A DNA stretch of 64,000 bases from Edaphobacter flagellatus (GCF_025264665.1 NZ_CP073697.1:3453501-3517500), one strand, 5' to 3'. Shown: positions 1 to 11,933, numbered from the stretch's first letter. The notes: generated from the sequence alone by a model not told the origin. Numbers and translations are program-made.

Positions 1-880
1 GGTTGGAGTAGGCGAGATGGAAGGACTCGAGCATGGGGGTGACGTCGAGTGGCTCGGGCTGCTCGGACGTGGCCGTGATGGCGCGTGGGGGGATGGTGGC
101 GCGTACGCGCTGCCAGAAGACGGCTTTGGAATCGATGTCGGAGAAGAGAGAGCCGGCAATCTGATTGACGAGGGAGTTGAGGTCTGTCGTGGCGGGTGCG
201 GGCGTGCTACGAGTGGGGATGTCTGTTTCAGACATCGTGTAGCCGGCGACGGCGGCTTCGGAGGCGGGCCAGATGATGGCGTCTTCCTGACTGGCGGCTG
301 TGTAACGCTGCGCTACGGTGGCGAGGCGCTCGAGCATGCGCAGTGAAAGTCCGAGGTCGAGAGCCAGAGGGAAGCGCGGGCGTGCACAGAAAAGTGCGCG
401 GCTGACGGGATAAAAAAGTGCGGAGTTGAGCAGAGCTTCGCGTGCGCCGGGATGGTAGTGCGCGACGATGAGATCGTTGCCGGAGGCGAGTGTGGCGGAG
501 GCCATGTTGCGGATCGCGTTTGCCGGCATAGTGTGCGATTCGGCGCCGAGCATGAGGCATGCGGTCGCATGGTGCTCCTCGGCAAGCTTGTAGGTGTTGA
601 AGTAATCGGCTGCGGTGAGGAGCCAGCTGGTGGCCGACGGTGCGGGAGGAGTGTAGGGCAGCAGCTTGAGCTTGTCGAAGGAGAGACTGCCGGTGATGTT
701 CGGCGCTATATCGGGAACAGCGACTGGAAGCGAGAGGCCGGGGAAGGCGAGAGCAAGGTTGGCGAGCGCAGGCTCGATGGCTTCGGGGGTGATGGCCGTG
801 AGGTGAATGAGCAGTCCAAGGTCGGCCTGTGAGGGGAGATCGGCGACGGCTGCGGAGATGTTTGTGGGAGTGGTGGCCAT
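1..880 (-). CDS. Glycosyltransferase-like protein, 3' end cut by window edge
   Basis: Minus-strand frame starting at ATG 878-880 and staying open to base 1, so about 293 N-terminal residues are visible and the C-terminus lies outside the window. The segment at about residues 105-185 (LMLGAESHTMP, ALFYPVSRALFCARPRFPLA) resembles the acceptor region of GT-A enzymes of the glucosylglycerate/glucosyl-3-phosphoglycerate synthase kind, where a DxD metal motif normally sits where this protein has LGAES. I therefore infer a divergent, possibly inactive glycosyltransferase. No signal peptide or membrane segment is visible. It lies 131 bp downstream of treS on the same strand and could share its transcript. 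The neighbourhood (trehalose synthesis) fits a compatible-solute role, but the function is inference. Confidence 0.6.
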   Translation of the reverse strand, partial: MATTPTNISAAVADLPSQADLGLLIHLTAITPEAIEPALANLALAFPGLSLPVAVPDIAPNITGSLSFDKLKLLPYTPPAPSATSWLLTAADYFNTYKLAEEHHATACLMLGAESHTMPANAIRNMASATLASGNDLIVAHYHPGAREALLNSALFYPVSRALFCARPRFPLALDLGLSLRMLERLATVAQRYTAASQEDAIIWPASEAAVAGYTMSETDIPTRSTPAPATTDLNSLVNQIAGSLFSDIDSKAVFWQRVRATIPPRAITATSEQPEPLDVTPMLESFHLAYSN

Positions 881-1011
881 GATGTTCGAAGGCTCTTATC
901 GACTAGTGTAGGACGTCTGAAATGGTGATGTGTATGCCTGATGAGGTAAGAAAAGCAAGATTACCCCGCGGCGTTGCACCTGGGTCGGAGTGGCAAGATT
1001 TGACGGAGGCA

Positions 1012-2830
<1,819 letters not shown>

Positions 2831-3020
2831 CTATGGAGATGCATGCTGTGAGAGCACGGTTGTAGCGCGCTCATTTCTAAGGTGATAGATGCGAGGTACA
2901 ACCTGTGGACACGGACGAGGACTCTAACAAAGAAAAGGTACTTCAAAGAACAAATAAACCAAGACATTTGCTGTGCGGCTACGCACCTTAACCTGCGCAT
3001 TTTTTCAAACAGGGTTTCTC

Positions 3021-5720
3021 ATGTTGCGTGTTCCGACTTCGACCTACAGACTTCAACTTCACAAAGAATTTACTTTTGACGATGCTGCGGCAGTGGCGGA
3101 CTACCTGTGTGCGCTGGGCGTATCGCACATCTACTGCTCGCCGTATCTGCAGGCTGCACCGGGCAGTATGCATGGATACGACGTCGTGTCGCATCAACGG
3201 GTTAATCAGGAGCTGGGTGGGCAGGAGGGGCATGATCGTTTTTCAGCGAGACTGAAGGAACTCGGCATGGGCCAGGTACTGGATGTTGTGCCGAACCACA
3301 TGTCCTTGGGGAAGGAGAACCGTTACTGGTGGGATGTGCTGGAGAACGGTACGTCAAGCCGGTATGCCTCGTTCTTCGATATCGACTGGCAGCCTGCAGA
3401 GGAGCGGCTTCGCGACAAGATTTTGGTGCCGGTGCTCGACGATCAGTATGGACGCGTGCTGCATCGCGGAGGGATTCGCGTTGTGCGTGCGGGCAATAAA
3501 TTTCATGTCGAGGCTGCGGGGCAGGCATTGCCGGTTTCTCCGCAGACATTGCCGTCCATTTTGGGGCGCGCGGCGGAGATTGCACGATCGAAGACGCTGA
3601 GCTTTCTTGCGGGTTCATTCGGAAGGCTTCCCACCCCACAGTATGAGGACAGGCGCAAGGTGCTGGCGCTGCACAATGACAAAGTGGTGTTGTATACGCT
3701 GCTGGAGCGGTTGTGCTCGGAGGAGCAAGGTGTATGCGATGGGATTGAGCGTTCTGTTGAAGAGTTAAATGGAAATGAAGATGCGCTCGATGATTTTCTG
3801 AATCAGCAGAACTACAGGTTGGCATATTGGAAGACGGCGGGACAGCAGTTGGGGTATCGGCGGTTTTTCGATGTGAACTCGCTAGTCGGATTGCGTGTAG
3901 AGCGCGAGCATGTGTTTGAAGAGACACATGCGTTGGTGCTGGATTGGCTGAAGCGTGGCGTGTTGGATGGCGTGCGTGTCGATCATCCAGATGGCTTACG
4001 CGATCCGCTGGAGTATTTGACACGTTTGCGTGAGCGCGCGCCGGATGCATGGATCATTGGCGAGAAGATTCTTGAGCCGGGTGAGTATCTGCGCGAGAAC
4101 TGGCCGATTCAGGGGACGACGGGTTATGACTTCATGCATGTTGCCGGTGGTGTGCTGGTTTCGTCGCAGGGGCTGCAAGAGTTGACGAGTGTGTACCTGA
4201 ACTTCATCGGTAAGGATGCAGCGGCTGTGCTTGCGGATTACACGACGATGGCGCACGACAAGAAGATCAATGTGTCGCAGGAGGCGCTGGGCAGCGACGT
4301 CAATCGGCTGACGACGATGTTTGTGGAGATATGCGAATCGAATCGCGATCGCCGCGATTACACGCAGACTGAGATACGTCGTGCGATTCGCGAGCTGGCG
4401 GCATGTCTTGATATCTATCGCACGTATGTTGTTCCTGAGCGTGGCGAGATTACGGATGAAGATCGCGCGCATATTGCGCAGGCAACGGTGTGTGCGAAGG
4501 CGCGGCGCCCGGATATCGATGGAGATCTGTTCGACTTTCTGCGCGATGTGTTGACGACAATTGCGACGGGAAGGCGTGAGAGCGAATTTGTGCAGCGCTT
4601 CCAGCAGTTTACTGGGCCGGTGATGGCGAAGGGTGTCGAGGATACGGCGTACTACTGCTACAACCGGCTTTCAGGGATGAATGAGGTTGGCGGCAACCCC
4701 AGCGGTAATGGGGTGAGTGTCGCGGAGTTTCATGCTTATCACGAGAAGATGCAGGCGACGCATCCGCTGACGATGACTGCGCTTGCGACGCATGACACGA
4801 AGCGCAGTGGCGATGTGCGAGCGCGGCTTGCAGTGCTGTCGGAGGTGCCATCGCGATTTGCTTCGTCGATTCAGCGGTGGTCGCGGATGAATGCGCCGTT
4901 CCGACGACGTGCGGTGGGAGGGCCGATGCCGGATGCGAATACGGAGTATCTCTACTACCAGACGCTGATCGGAGCGTGGCCGATTACGGCGGAGCGCATG
5001 CAGGCGTATATGCTGAAGGCCGCTCGCGAGGCTAAGTTGCATACGACCTGGATTGCGAACAATAAAGAATTTGAAGATGCGTTACTTGAGTTTGTGGCGC
5101 ACACGATGGAGCATGCTCCGTTTCTGAAGGATGTGGAGCAGTTTGTGGAGCGGGTGAAGTTTGCGGGCAGGGTGAACTCGCTGGCGCAGACGCTGATGAA
5201 GCATACAGCACCAGGGGTTCCTGATCTTTATCAGGGGACGGAGTTGTGGGACCTGAGCCTGGTCGATCCGGATAATCGCAGGCCAGTGGACTATGAGCGG
5301 CGTCGTGCGGTGTTCGACGAGATGCGGAACATGATGGGGGAGAACGTTGCCGCGCGCATCATGGAGCGTATGGATGATGGAATGCCGAAGATGTGGGTAA
5401 TTCATCAGGGTCTGCAATTGCGGCGCGAGCGCAAGGAGTCGTTTGGTGCAGATGCTGCATATACACCACTGGTCGTGAATGGAGCGAAGTCGGATCACGT
5501 GATTGCGTACCTGCGTGGCGCATCGGTGGCAACGATCGTTCCGCGGCTGACCATGAAGGTGATGGATGCATGGCGCGATACGGCAGTTGTGCTTCCTGAA
5601 GGGACATGGACGAACCGGCTGACGGGAGCGGCAATGAATGGTGGCGCGGTGCCGATGCGGGTGCTTCTGCGCGATTTTCCGGTTGCTCTGCTGGTGCGCG
5701 AGGACGGCTTGAATGCATGA
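3021..5720 (+). CDS. treY: Maltooligosyltrehalose synthase TreY
   Basis: TreY (GH13_26) isomerises the reducing-end alpha-1,4 bond of maltooligosaccharides to alpha-1,1, the first step of the TreY-TreZ route to trehalose. 899 aa from ATG 3021, which has AGGG about 7 bp upstream; an in-frame start at 2973 adds 16 residues unlike the family. The protein opens with the typical VPTSTYRLQL and YCSPYLQAAPGSMHGYDV. Catalytic elements are DGVRVDHPDGLRDP, IIGEKIL (Glu) and ATHDTKRSGDVRARL. The C-terminal part carries GVPDLYQGTELWDLSLVDPDNRRPVD, also typical. It overlaps treZ by 8 bp, indicating translational coupling. No treX debranching gene is in the window. Confidence 0.96.
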   Translation: MLRVPTSTYRLQLHKEFTFDDAAAVADYLCALGVSHIYCSPYLQAAPGSMHGYDVVSHQRVNQELGGQEGHDRFSARLKELGMGQVLDVVPNHMSLGKENRYWWDVLENGTSSRYASFFDIDWQPAEERLRDKILVPVLDDQYGRVLHRGGIRVVRAGNKFHVEAAGQALPVSPQTLPSILGRAAEIARSKTLSFLAGSFGRLPTPQYEDRRKVLALHNDKVVLYTLLERLCSEEQGVCDGIERSVEELNGNEDALDDFLNQQNYRLAYWKTAGQQLGYRRFFDVNSLVGLRVEREHVFEETHALVLDWLKRGVLDGVRVDHPDGLRDPLEYLTRLRERAPDAWIIGEKILEPGEYLRENWPIQGTTGYDFMHVAGGVLVSSQGLQELTSVYLNFIGKDAAAVLADYTTMAHDKKINVSQEALGSDVNRLTTMFVEICESNRDRRDYTQTEIRRAIRELAACLDIYRTYVVPERGEITDEDRAHIAQATVCAKARRPDIDGDLFDFLRDVLTTIATGRRESEFVQRFQQFTGPVMAKGVEDTAYYCYNRLSGMNEVGGNPSGNGVSVAEFHAYHEKMQATHPLTMTALATHDTKRSGDVRARLAVLSEVPSRFASSIQRWSRMNAPFRRRAVGGPMPDANTEYLYYQTLIGAWPITAERMQAYMLKAAREAKLHTTWIANNKEFEDALLEFVAHTMEHAPFLKDVEQFVERVKFAGRVNSLAQTLMKHTAPGVPDLYQGTELWDLSLVDPDNRRPVDYERRRAVFDEMRNMMGENVAARIMERMDDGMPKMWVIHQGLQLRRERKESFGADAAYTPLVVNGAKSDHVIAYLRGASVATIVPRLTMKVMDAWRDTAVVLPEGTWTNRLTGAAMNGGAVPMRVLLRDFPVALLVREDGLNA

Positions 5721-7461
5721 GTTTCGAGTGTGGGCTCCTGTGGCACAGAGGCCCAGGGTAAAGCTTGGCGAAGCGGATTACGAGATGGCGCGCACAGATG
5801 ATCGCGGATGGTGGAGTGTGCGTGTTGAGCAAGCAGGCCCGGGTACGGACTACGCCTTTCTTGTGGACGATGATCCAAAGCCCTATCCCGATCCGCGCGC
5901 GATGTGGATGCCGCATGGCGTGCACGGGGCGTCGCGTGTTTACGACAATGCGGCCTTCGTGTGGAGCGATACGGGCTGGAGTGCGCCACCGCTGGCTAGC
6001 GGTGTGATCTATGAATTGCATGTCGGAACGTTTACTCCTGAAGGGACGTTCGATGCAGCGATCGCAAAGCTCGAGTATCTGGCGAAGCTGGGCATCACGC
6101 ATGTTGAACTGATGCCGGTGGCGGAGTTTCCCGGTGATTTCGGTTGGGGATATGACGGCGTTGCGTTGTTTGCAGTGCGCGATGCCTATGGCGGCCCGGA
6201 TGGATTAAAGCGTTTTGTGAATGCGTGTCATGCGCATGGCTTAGCGGTTCTGCTGGACGTTGTGTACAACCACTTCGGACCGGTGGGGAATTATACGGGG
6301 CGGTTTGGTCCGTATATGACGAACCGGCATACGACTCCCTGGGGTGAGGCGGTGAACCTGGAGTTTGAGGAGAGTGATGAAGTACGGAGGTTTTTCTGCG
6401 ACAACGCGCTGATGTGGATGCGCGACTTTCACATCGATGGGCTGCGGTTGGATGCGGTGCATGAGTATGTGGATCGGTCGGCAATCCACTTCATGGAGCA
6501 ACTTGCGACGGAGGTAGACGATCTGTCTGCGTTGCTAAGGAGGCGTCTGGAGCTGGTTGCAGAGAGCGATTTGAACGATCCGCGCGTGGTGAGGTCGCGT
6601 GAGGCGAACGGGTATGGCATGGATGCGCAGTGGAACGATGACTTCCACCATGCATTGTTTGCGCTGCTTCACACGGGCGATACAGGGAAGGGGTACTACG
6701 CTGACTTTGGCTCAATGCAGGACTTGGCTAAGGCGCTAACGCAGGTCTTTGTCTATGACGGTCGGTATTCGAAGTACAGACGCAAGGTTCACGGGCGGTC
6801 CGTCGAAGGGCTGTCGATGCACCGGTTTGTCGGGTTCATCCAGAACCATGACCAGGTGGGAAATCGTGCGACGGGCGACAGGCTGGAACATATTGTTGGG
6901 TTGGAGCGAGCGAAGGTTGCGCTTGGAGTGGTGATAATGGCGCCGTTCGTCCCCATGATCTTTCAAGGGGAGGAGTTTGCGGCGTCCTCCCCGTTTCAGT
7001 ACTTCGCGCATCATGAGGACGAGGCGATGGCGCGCGCCGTTTCAGAGGGGAGGAAGCGGGAGTTTGCAGCTTTTGGATGGGCACCTGAGCTGATTCCTGA
7101 TCCGGAGAGCAGGGAGACATTTTTGCGTTCGAAGCTGAACTGGGCAGAGACCGATAAAGGCAGCCATGCGGAGATGCTGGATTGGTGCCGTAAGTTGATC
7201 GCGTTCCGGCGCCAGTCAGCCGCGTTGAATGAGGGCGCTTCGGGGCAAATACAAGTGAGATTCGATGAGGCGCAGCAGTGGCTTGTGATGGAGCGCGGAG
7301 ACGTCAGCGTGATGGTGAATCTAGGACAAATGCCTGTAGAGCTATCCTGCCGCCGAGAGGACCGAATGGTGCTTCATTCAGGAGACGGGGTTGCGATGCA
7401 GGATGAGATGGTTCTTCTGCCCCCATCGCGGCTGGCTATTCTTTCACGCCAGACGTTTTAG
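5713..7461 (+). CDS. treZ: Malto-oligosyltrehalose trehalohydrolase TreZ
   Basis: TreZ (GH13_10) releases trehalose from the maltooligosyltrehalose made by TreY. 582 aa, starting at ATG 5713 inside the last codons of treY. An N-terminal E-set/CBM48-like domain covers about residues 1-95, beginning HEFRVWAPVAQRPRVKL. The (beta/alpha)8 domain follows with GVIYELHVGTFTPEGTFDAA, VVYNHFGPVGNY, DGLRLDAVHEY (nucleophile), LVAESDLNDPR (acid/base) and FIQNHDQVGNRATGDRL. Size is normal. The overlapping treYZ pair gives a complete glycogen-to-trehalose route, which would still work while treS is broken. Confidence 0.96.
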   Translation: MHEFRVWAPVAQRPRVKLGEADYEMARTDDRGWWSVRVEQAGPGTDYAFLVDDDPKPYPDPRAMWMPHGVHGASRVYDNAAFVWSDTGWSAPPLASGVIYELHVGTFTPEGTFDAAIAKLEYLAKLGITHVELMPVAEFPGDFGWGYDGVALFAVRDAYGGPDGLKRFVNACHAHGLAVLLDVVYNHFGPVGNYTGRFGPYMTNRHTTPWGEAVNLEFEESDEVRRFFCDNALMWMRDFHIDGLRLDAVHEYVDRSAIHFMEQLATEVDDLSALLRRRLELVAESDLNDPRVVRSREANGYGMDAQWNDDFHHALFALLHTGDTGKGYYADFGSMQDLAKALTQVFVYDGRYSKYRRKVHGRSVEGLSMHRFVGFIQNHDQVGNRATGDRLEHIVGLERAKVALGVVIMAPFVPMIFQGEEFAASSPFQYFAHHEDEAMARAVSEGRKREFAAFGWAPELIPDPESRETFLRSKLNWAETDKGSHAEMLDWCRKLIAFRRQSAALNEGASGQIQVRFDEAQQWLVMERGDVSVMVNLGQMPVELSCRREDRMVLHSGDGVAMQDEMVLLPPSRLAILSRQTF

Positions 7462-7623
7462 GTGAGAGGTATTTGCCGGGTAAACTGAAGAAACTCCGTT
7501 AAAGCAGGAAACTTTTGGAACGCCCAGCCGTCTGTTCTCGTATCGAACCTCAGCAGGCGAGCGGTAGACAGCATGCGTCCTGAGCTTCGAGCGGTTAGCT
7601 GATTCGAGCAAAAGGATTATCAG

Positions 7624-8847
7624 ATGGTTTGGACGGGATCAACTTTACGCGTGGCCGCACTGGTTGTCGCGCTTTTTCCGACAGGGATTATCGGGATGGA
7701 ACCTGTCGCTTTCGCACAGGCTTCTGCAGCGTCGCCTGCCACGCGACAGATCGGCACAGTAAAAGCACTATCGGGTAATACGCTGACCCTGGCTGCGGAT
7801 GGTGGAGCGCAGGTGTCGGTAACGGTTGCCGATGGAGCGAAGATTCTGCAGCTGGCTCCGGGCAGCACGGATTTGAAAGCGGCGCAGCAGATCACGCTTG
7901 GTGATATCACCGTGGGTGATCGTGTACTGGTGACAGGCAAGGGCGCAGACGATGGCTCGTTTGCTGCGGCGCGCGTGATTCTAATGAAGTCGGCGGATAT
8001 TGCGCAGAAGAACGAGCAGGAAAAAGCGGACTGGCAACGCCGCGGATCGGGCGGCCTGGTCAGTGCTGTCAGCGGATCGACGATCACAGTGACGTCAGGA
8101 TCGAAAAAGATTTCAGTCGAGACGAGCGGGACGACAAAGTTTCGGCGTTATGCTGCTGACTCGGTGAAGTTCGAAGATGCGAAGCCGGGGACGTTGGCGC
8201 AGATTCAGGCAGGCGATCAGCTTCGGGTTCGTGGCGATAAATCCGATGATGGAACGACGATCCAGGCGGAGGAGATTGTCAGTGGATCGTTCAAGAATCT
8301 TTCTGGAACTCTGGCGACCGTCAATGCTGCGTCTGGAACACTGACGTTGAAGGATCTTGCAACGAAGAAGATGGTGACGGTGAACGTTACCTCAAACTCC
8401 GATCTTCGCAAGCTTCCTCCCGAGATGGCGGCCCGCTTTGCTGCGCGCGAGCGTGGAGGAGCGGCGGCGGGTGCAAATGCGGTGGGAGGAGCCAAGCCGC
8501 AGGGCGGTGGAGCTGCCGCACCAGGTGGCGCTGCGAGCGCGGGTTCTTCCGCTGGTCGTGGACCTGGAGGCCCTGCTGGACCCGGTGGGCCTGGAGGCGC
8601 AGGGCGTGGCGGCGATCTTTCGCAGATGTTGTCGCGTCTGCCAACGGAGACGATCGGCGATCTGAAGGTTGGGGAAGCGGTGATGGTTGTCGCTTCCGAT
8701 TCGGGTGGTTCTGCGTTGACAGCGGTCACGATGCTGTCGGGAGTTGAACCGATTTTGGCTGCGGCGCCAAGCGGCGCTCCGGCAATGACGCTCTCGCCGT
8801 GGAATATGGGCGGCGGCGGTGGCGCGGATGCTGGTGGACCACAGTAA
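7624..8847 (+). CDS. Secreted DUF5666-domain protein with Gly-rich tract
   Basis: 407 aa starting at ATG 7624, with AAAAGGA about 7 bp upstream. Residues 1-31 look like a signal peptide ending AFAQA. Two or three DUF5666-type beta repeats follow: GTVKALSGNTLTLAADGG, GGLVSAVSGSTITVTSG and GTLATVNAASGTLTLKD, each with KILQL/KFRRY-type second halves and VGDRVLVTG/AGDQLRVRG loops. Residues about 276-330 form a Gly/Ala/Pro-rich stretch, and a final VGEAVMVVASDSGG-type half repeat follows. The domain's biochemical role is unknown. The gene ends 66 bp before a TonB-type receptor on the same strand, so the two probably form an operon, and that receptor contains a similar Gly/Pro/Arg tract. Confidence 0.83.
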   Translation: MVWTGSTLRVAALVVALFPTGIIGMEPVAFAQASAASPATRQIGTVKALSGNTLTLAADGGAQVSVTVADGAKILQLAPGSTDLKAAQQITLGDITVGDRVLVTGKGADDGSFAAARVILMKSADIAQKNEQEKADWQRRGSGGLVSAVSGSTITVTSGSKKISVETSGTTKFRRYAADSVKFEDAKPGTLAQIQAGDQLRVRGDKSDDGTTIQAEEIVSGSFKNLSGTLATVNAASGTLTLKDLATKKMVTVNVTSNSDLRKLPPEMAARFAARERGGAAAGANAVGGAKPQGGGAAAPGGAASAGSSAGRGPGGPAGPGGPGGAGRGGDLSQMLSRLPTETIGDLKVGEAVMVVASDSGGSALTAVTMLSGVEPILAAAPSGAPAMTLSPWNMGGGGGADAGGPQ

Positions 8848-8913
8848 AGAGCGCGTAAGGAACGAACGCGTAAGAACGCAGAACAATCAGGTTTCCTCAT
8901 TGAAGGAGAAGTA

Positions 8914-11871
8914 ATGGCATTACGTGGAGTGATCAAGCTCTTTGTGTATCTTTTCGTCGCTTTGGCGCCGGTTGCCGCGATTGCGCAACAGCCGGCCGGT
9001 GGTTCGGTGCATGGCACTATTGTTGATCCAGACAGCGCGTTGATTCCCGGTGCGACGGTGACGCTGACTCCTGCGAAGGGTAAGCCGGTGATCGTGCAAT
9101 CAAAGAGCGATGGAACCTATACCGCGCAGGGTTTGGCTGCAGGCACGTATTCGATGACGGTGACAATGAATGGCTTTGCTGCTTTTGTGCGCGAAGGCGT
9201 TCGCGTTGCAGCGGGCCAATCGGTGGCGGTCGATGTCAAGATGGCGCTCCAAACCGATACGCAACAGATCCAGGTCACGGCGCAGAGTGCGCAGGTCAGC
9301 GTGGATTCGGACAGCAACGCCAGCTCGACAGTGATTAAGGGTAAGGACCTGGACGCGTTGTCGGACGATCCAGATGAGTTGTCATCAGAACTTTCAGCGC
9401 TTGCGGGCCCTGCTGCAGGACCGAATGGCGGCCAGATTTATGTCGATGGATTCACCGGCGGCCAGCTTCCTCCGAAGTCGTCGATCCGCGAGATTCGTAT
9501 CAATCAGAATCCCTTCTCTGCGCAGTACGACAAGCTGGGATTTGGCCGCGTTGAAGTATTCACCAAGCCGGGAACGGACAAGTACCACGGCTTTTACAGC
9601 ATTCAAGGTGGAGACAAGTCGTTCAACACATCGAACCCGTTTCTTGGCGCTTCGAACAATCAGCCGGACTATCACACAATCTTTATGATTGGCAGCATCA
9701 GCGGGCCGATCAATCGCTTTTCATCGTTTACGGTGGGCGGATCGCATCGCACCATCCAAGACAACAGCATCGTGAATCCGGGCGGATTCTATGCAGACCC
9801 AGCAAATCCCACCGTACCATGCAATCCGGGTACTACAGGAACGCAGAATTGCCAATATTCCACGTCTGTCCCTGAGTCGATCCGTGCAGTAGCTCACCCG
9901 CAGACACGCAGCGATATCTCGCCGCGAATTGATCTTGCATTAGGAGAGAAGAACACGCTGACGGTTCGTTATCAGTATGAGGTCAATGGTCAGCAAAATG
10001 CTGGCATAGGAAATACAACACTGGCGACTGCGGGCTATAACGCGGAGTCAAATGAAAACACGATTCAGATCAGCGATACGCAGATCGTCAATCCGCACGT
10101 CATCAACGAGACGCGGTTCGAGTATCAGCGCTCTTATGCTACGCAGGATCCGCTCAGCACGGCTCCGACGCTCTCTGTGCAGGGTATCTTTACGGCTGGC
10201 GGATCGAGCCAGGGCACACAACGCAGTACCCAGAACCATATCGAGGTGCAGAACTACACTTCGGTAGCGCTGGAGAAGCACTTTATGCGACTCGGCGGAC
10301 GCTTGCGTACGACGAGTGAGGATCTAACCTCGACGCAGGGACAGAACGGAACGTTTACTTATTCGTTCTTGCTCGATCCGTGCACCGATCCCAAGCAAAC
10401 CAATAAGCCAAGCGCCTGTGCAGGTGTGACGACGAAGTGCACGGTGCTGAGCATCTCTTCGTATCAGTGCGGTACGCCGGGTCAGTACGCCGTTACGAAG
10501 ATCAATCAGGAGACGGTGCATAGTCGTCTGACGGATGTGGGTTTGTACGCCGAAGATGACTGGAAGCCAAAGCCAAACCTGACGCTGAGCGCCGGAATTC
10601 GTTACGAGGCGCAGAACGTTATCAACAGTAATCACGACTTTGCGCCGCGTATCTCGTTCGCGTGGGGCATTCCGCGTAAGGGAGGCAAGTCTCCAGTTAC
10701 GGTTGTTCGCGGTGGTTACGGAATTTTTTATGATCGGTTCAACCTCACCAACTATCTGAATACGTTGCAGCTGAATGGCACCACGTGGCAGAAGCAGACG
10801 TTTATCAATCCAGGGGTGGCATGCACACCGGATCATCCAGAAAAGTGCGGAACATCGGCAGCGAGCCGAGCAACTCTGTATACGTTGGGGAACGGAATAC
10901 GCAGCTCGTATACGATGCAGGCTGCGGTTGGGCTTGATCAACAGCTTGGCCGTTATGCGACGATGTCGGTCAACTACCTGAATGCGCGCGGCGCTCATGA
11001 GTTTCTGACCAGGAACTTCTATGACCCGACGACTCCCACAGTTACTCCAACGACGCCATACCGCTATCAGTATCAATCTGCAGGTGTCTTTCGACAGAAC
11101 CAGTTGATGTTCAATGGCAATGCTCGTCTGCCGAAGGTGACACTGTTTGGCTTCTATGCGATCAGCTTTGCCGATGCTAATACGTCTGGTGCCGGATTCA
11201 TTCCGACGAGCAACACGAATACGAAGGTTGACTATGGCCGCGCGACGTTTGCCTTCCGCCAGTTTGGCGTCTTCGGCGGCAGCCTGAACTTCCCCTATAA
11301 GATCACGGCAAGTCCGTTTATGATCGCCCAGGCCGGTACGCCGTACAACGTTATTACGGGTACCGACCCACTGGGATCTTCGGTCTACAACACGCGGCCT
11401 TACTTTGTGAACGGCGACAGTGGCAATTGCAGGAATGTAAACGACTTCAGCCTGACCCAGACGGGTAACCTGACACCAGTTCCCATCAACTACTGCACAG
11501 GTCCGGCGAACGTTACGTTCAACCTGCGTCTTGCTAAAGCCTTTGGATTTGGTCCGAAGACTGGGGCGGCTGCTGCAAGTGGCGGGCAGGGCCAAGGGCA
11601 GAACCGTCGTGGCGGTGGTGGCGACCGTGGACGCGGTCCTGGCGGCCCCGGCGGCGGTCCGATGGGCATGGGCGGCACCAGCTCAGGACATAAGTACACC
11701 TTTACGCTGGGGGCGCAGGCCTTCAACCTGTTCAATATGGTTCCGTATGGCACACCGACCAGCAGCTTGAGCTCGCCAAGGTTTGGTCAGTTCACGACGC
11801 TTGCGACGGGGCCGTTCAGCTCGCAGACGGCAGTGCGGCGCATCATGCTGCAGGCTTCCTTCAACTTCTAA
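8914..11871 (+). CDS. TonB-dependent receptor-like outer-membrane protein with carboxypeptidase-regulatory domain
   Basis: 985 aa, with AAGGAG 5 bp before ATG 8914. A signal peptide (residues about 1-25, ending AIAQQ) is followed by a carboxypeptidase regulatory-like (CNA-B fold) domain at about 28-112 (GSVHGTIVDPDSALIPGATVTL), a plug-like region (about 120-220) and a large beta-barrel ending in the aromatic C-terminus ASFNF. This architecture is typical of the abundant acidobacterial Oar/TonB-receptor-like family, usually assigned to uptake of oligomers, but the substrate cannot be told. Residues about 880-925 are a low-complexity insert (GGGGDRGRGPGGPGGGPMGM) that interrupts the last strands of the barrel and resembles the tract in the upstream DUF5666 protein. 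Confidence 0.88.
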   Translation: MALRGVIKLFVYLFVALAPVAAIAQQPAGGSVHGTIVDPDSALIPGATVTLTPAKGKPVIVQSKSDGTYTAQGLAAGTYSMTVTMNGFAAFVREGVRVAAGQSVAVDVKMALQTDTQQIQVTAQSAQVSVDSDSNASSTVIKGKDLDALSDDPDELSSELSALAGPAAGPNGGQIYVDGFTGGQLPPKSSIREIRINQNPFSAQYDKLGFGRVEVFTKPGTDKYHGFYSIQGGDKSFNTSNPFLGASNNQPDYHTIFMIGSISGPINRFSSFTVGGSHRTIQDNSIVNPGGFYADPANPTVPCNPGTTGTQNCQYSTSVPESIRAVAHPQTRSDISPRIDLALGEKNTLTVRYQYEVNGQQNAGIGNTTLATAGYNAESNENTIQISDTQIVNPHVINETRFEYQRSYATQDPLSTAPTLSVQGIFTAGGSSQGTQRSTQNHIEVQNYTSVALEKHFMRLGGRLRTTSEDLTSTQGQNGTFTYSFLLDPCTDPKQTNKPSACAGVTTKCTVLSISSYQCGTPGQYAVTKINQETVHSRLTDVGLYAEDDWKPKPNLTLSAGIRYEAQNVINSNHDFAPRISFAWGIPRKGGKSPVTVVRGGYGIFYDRFNLTNYLNTLQLNGTTWQKQTFINPGVACTPDHPEKCGTSAASRATLYTLGNGIRSSYTMQAAVGLDQQLGRYATMSVNYLNARGAHEFLTRNFYDPTTPTVTPTTPYRYQYQSAGVFRQNQLMFNGNARLPKVTLFGFYAISFADANTSGAGFIPTSNTNTKVDYGRATFAFRQFGVFGGSLNFPYKITASPFMIAQAGTPYNVITGTDPLGSSVYNTRPYFVNGDSGNCRNVNDFSLTQTGNLTPVPINYCTGPANVTFNLRLAKAFGFGPKTGAAAASGGQGQGQNRRGGGGDRGRGPGGPGGGPMGMGGTSSGHKYTFTLGAQAFNLFNMVPYGTPTSSLSSPRFGQFTTLATGPFSSQTAVRRIMLQASFNF

Positions 11872-11884
11872 TCCGAAAAAGAAG

Positions 11885-11918
11885 AAAGGGCGCAACGGAA
11901 TCTTCCGTTGCGCCCTTT
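11885..11918. terminator. Bidirectional intrinsic terminator
   Basis: Perfect 16-bp inverted repeat (AAAGGGCGCAACGGAA / TTCCGTTGCGCCCTTT, 2-base centre) followed by CTTTTG and preceded by an A-rich run. It lies between the convergent receptor and M61 peptidase genes and can serve both. Confidence 0.9.
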
Positions 11919-11933
11919 CTTTTGTTTGTCGTG

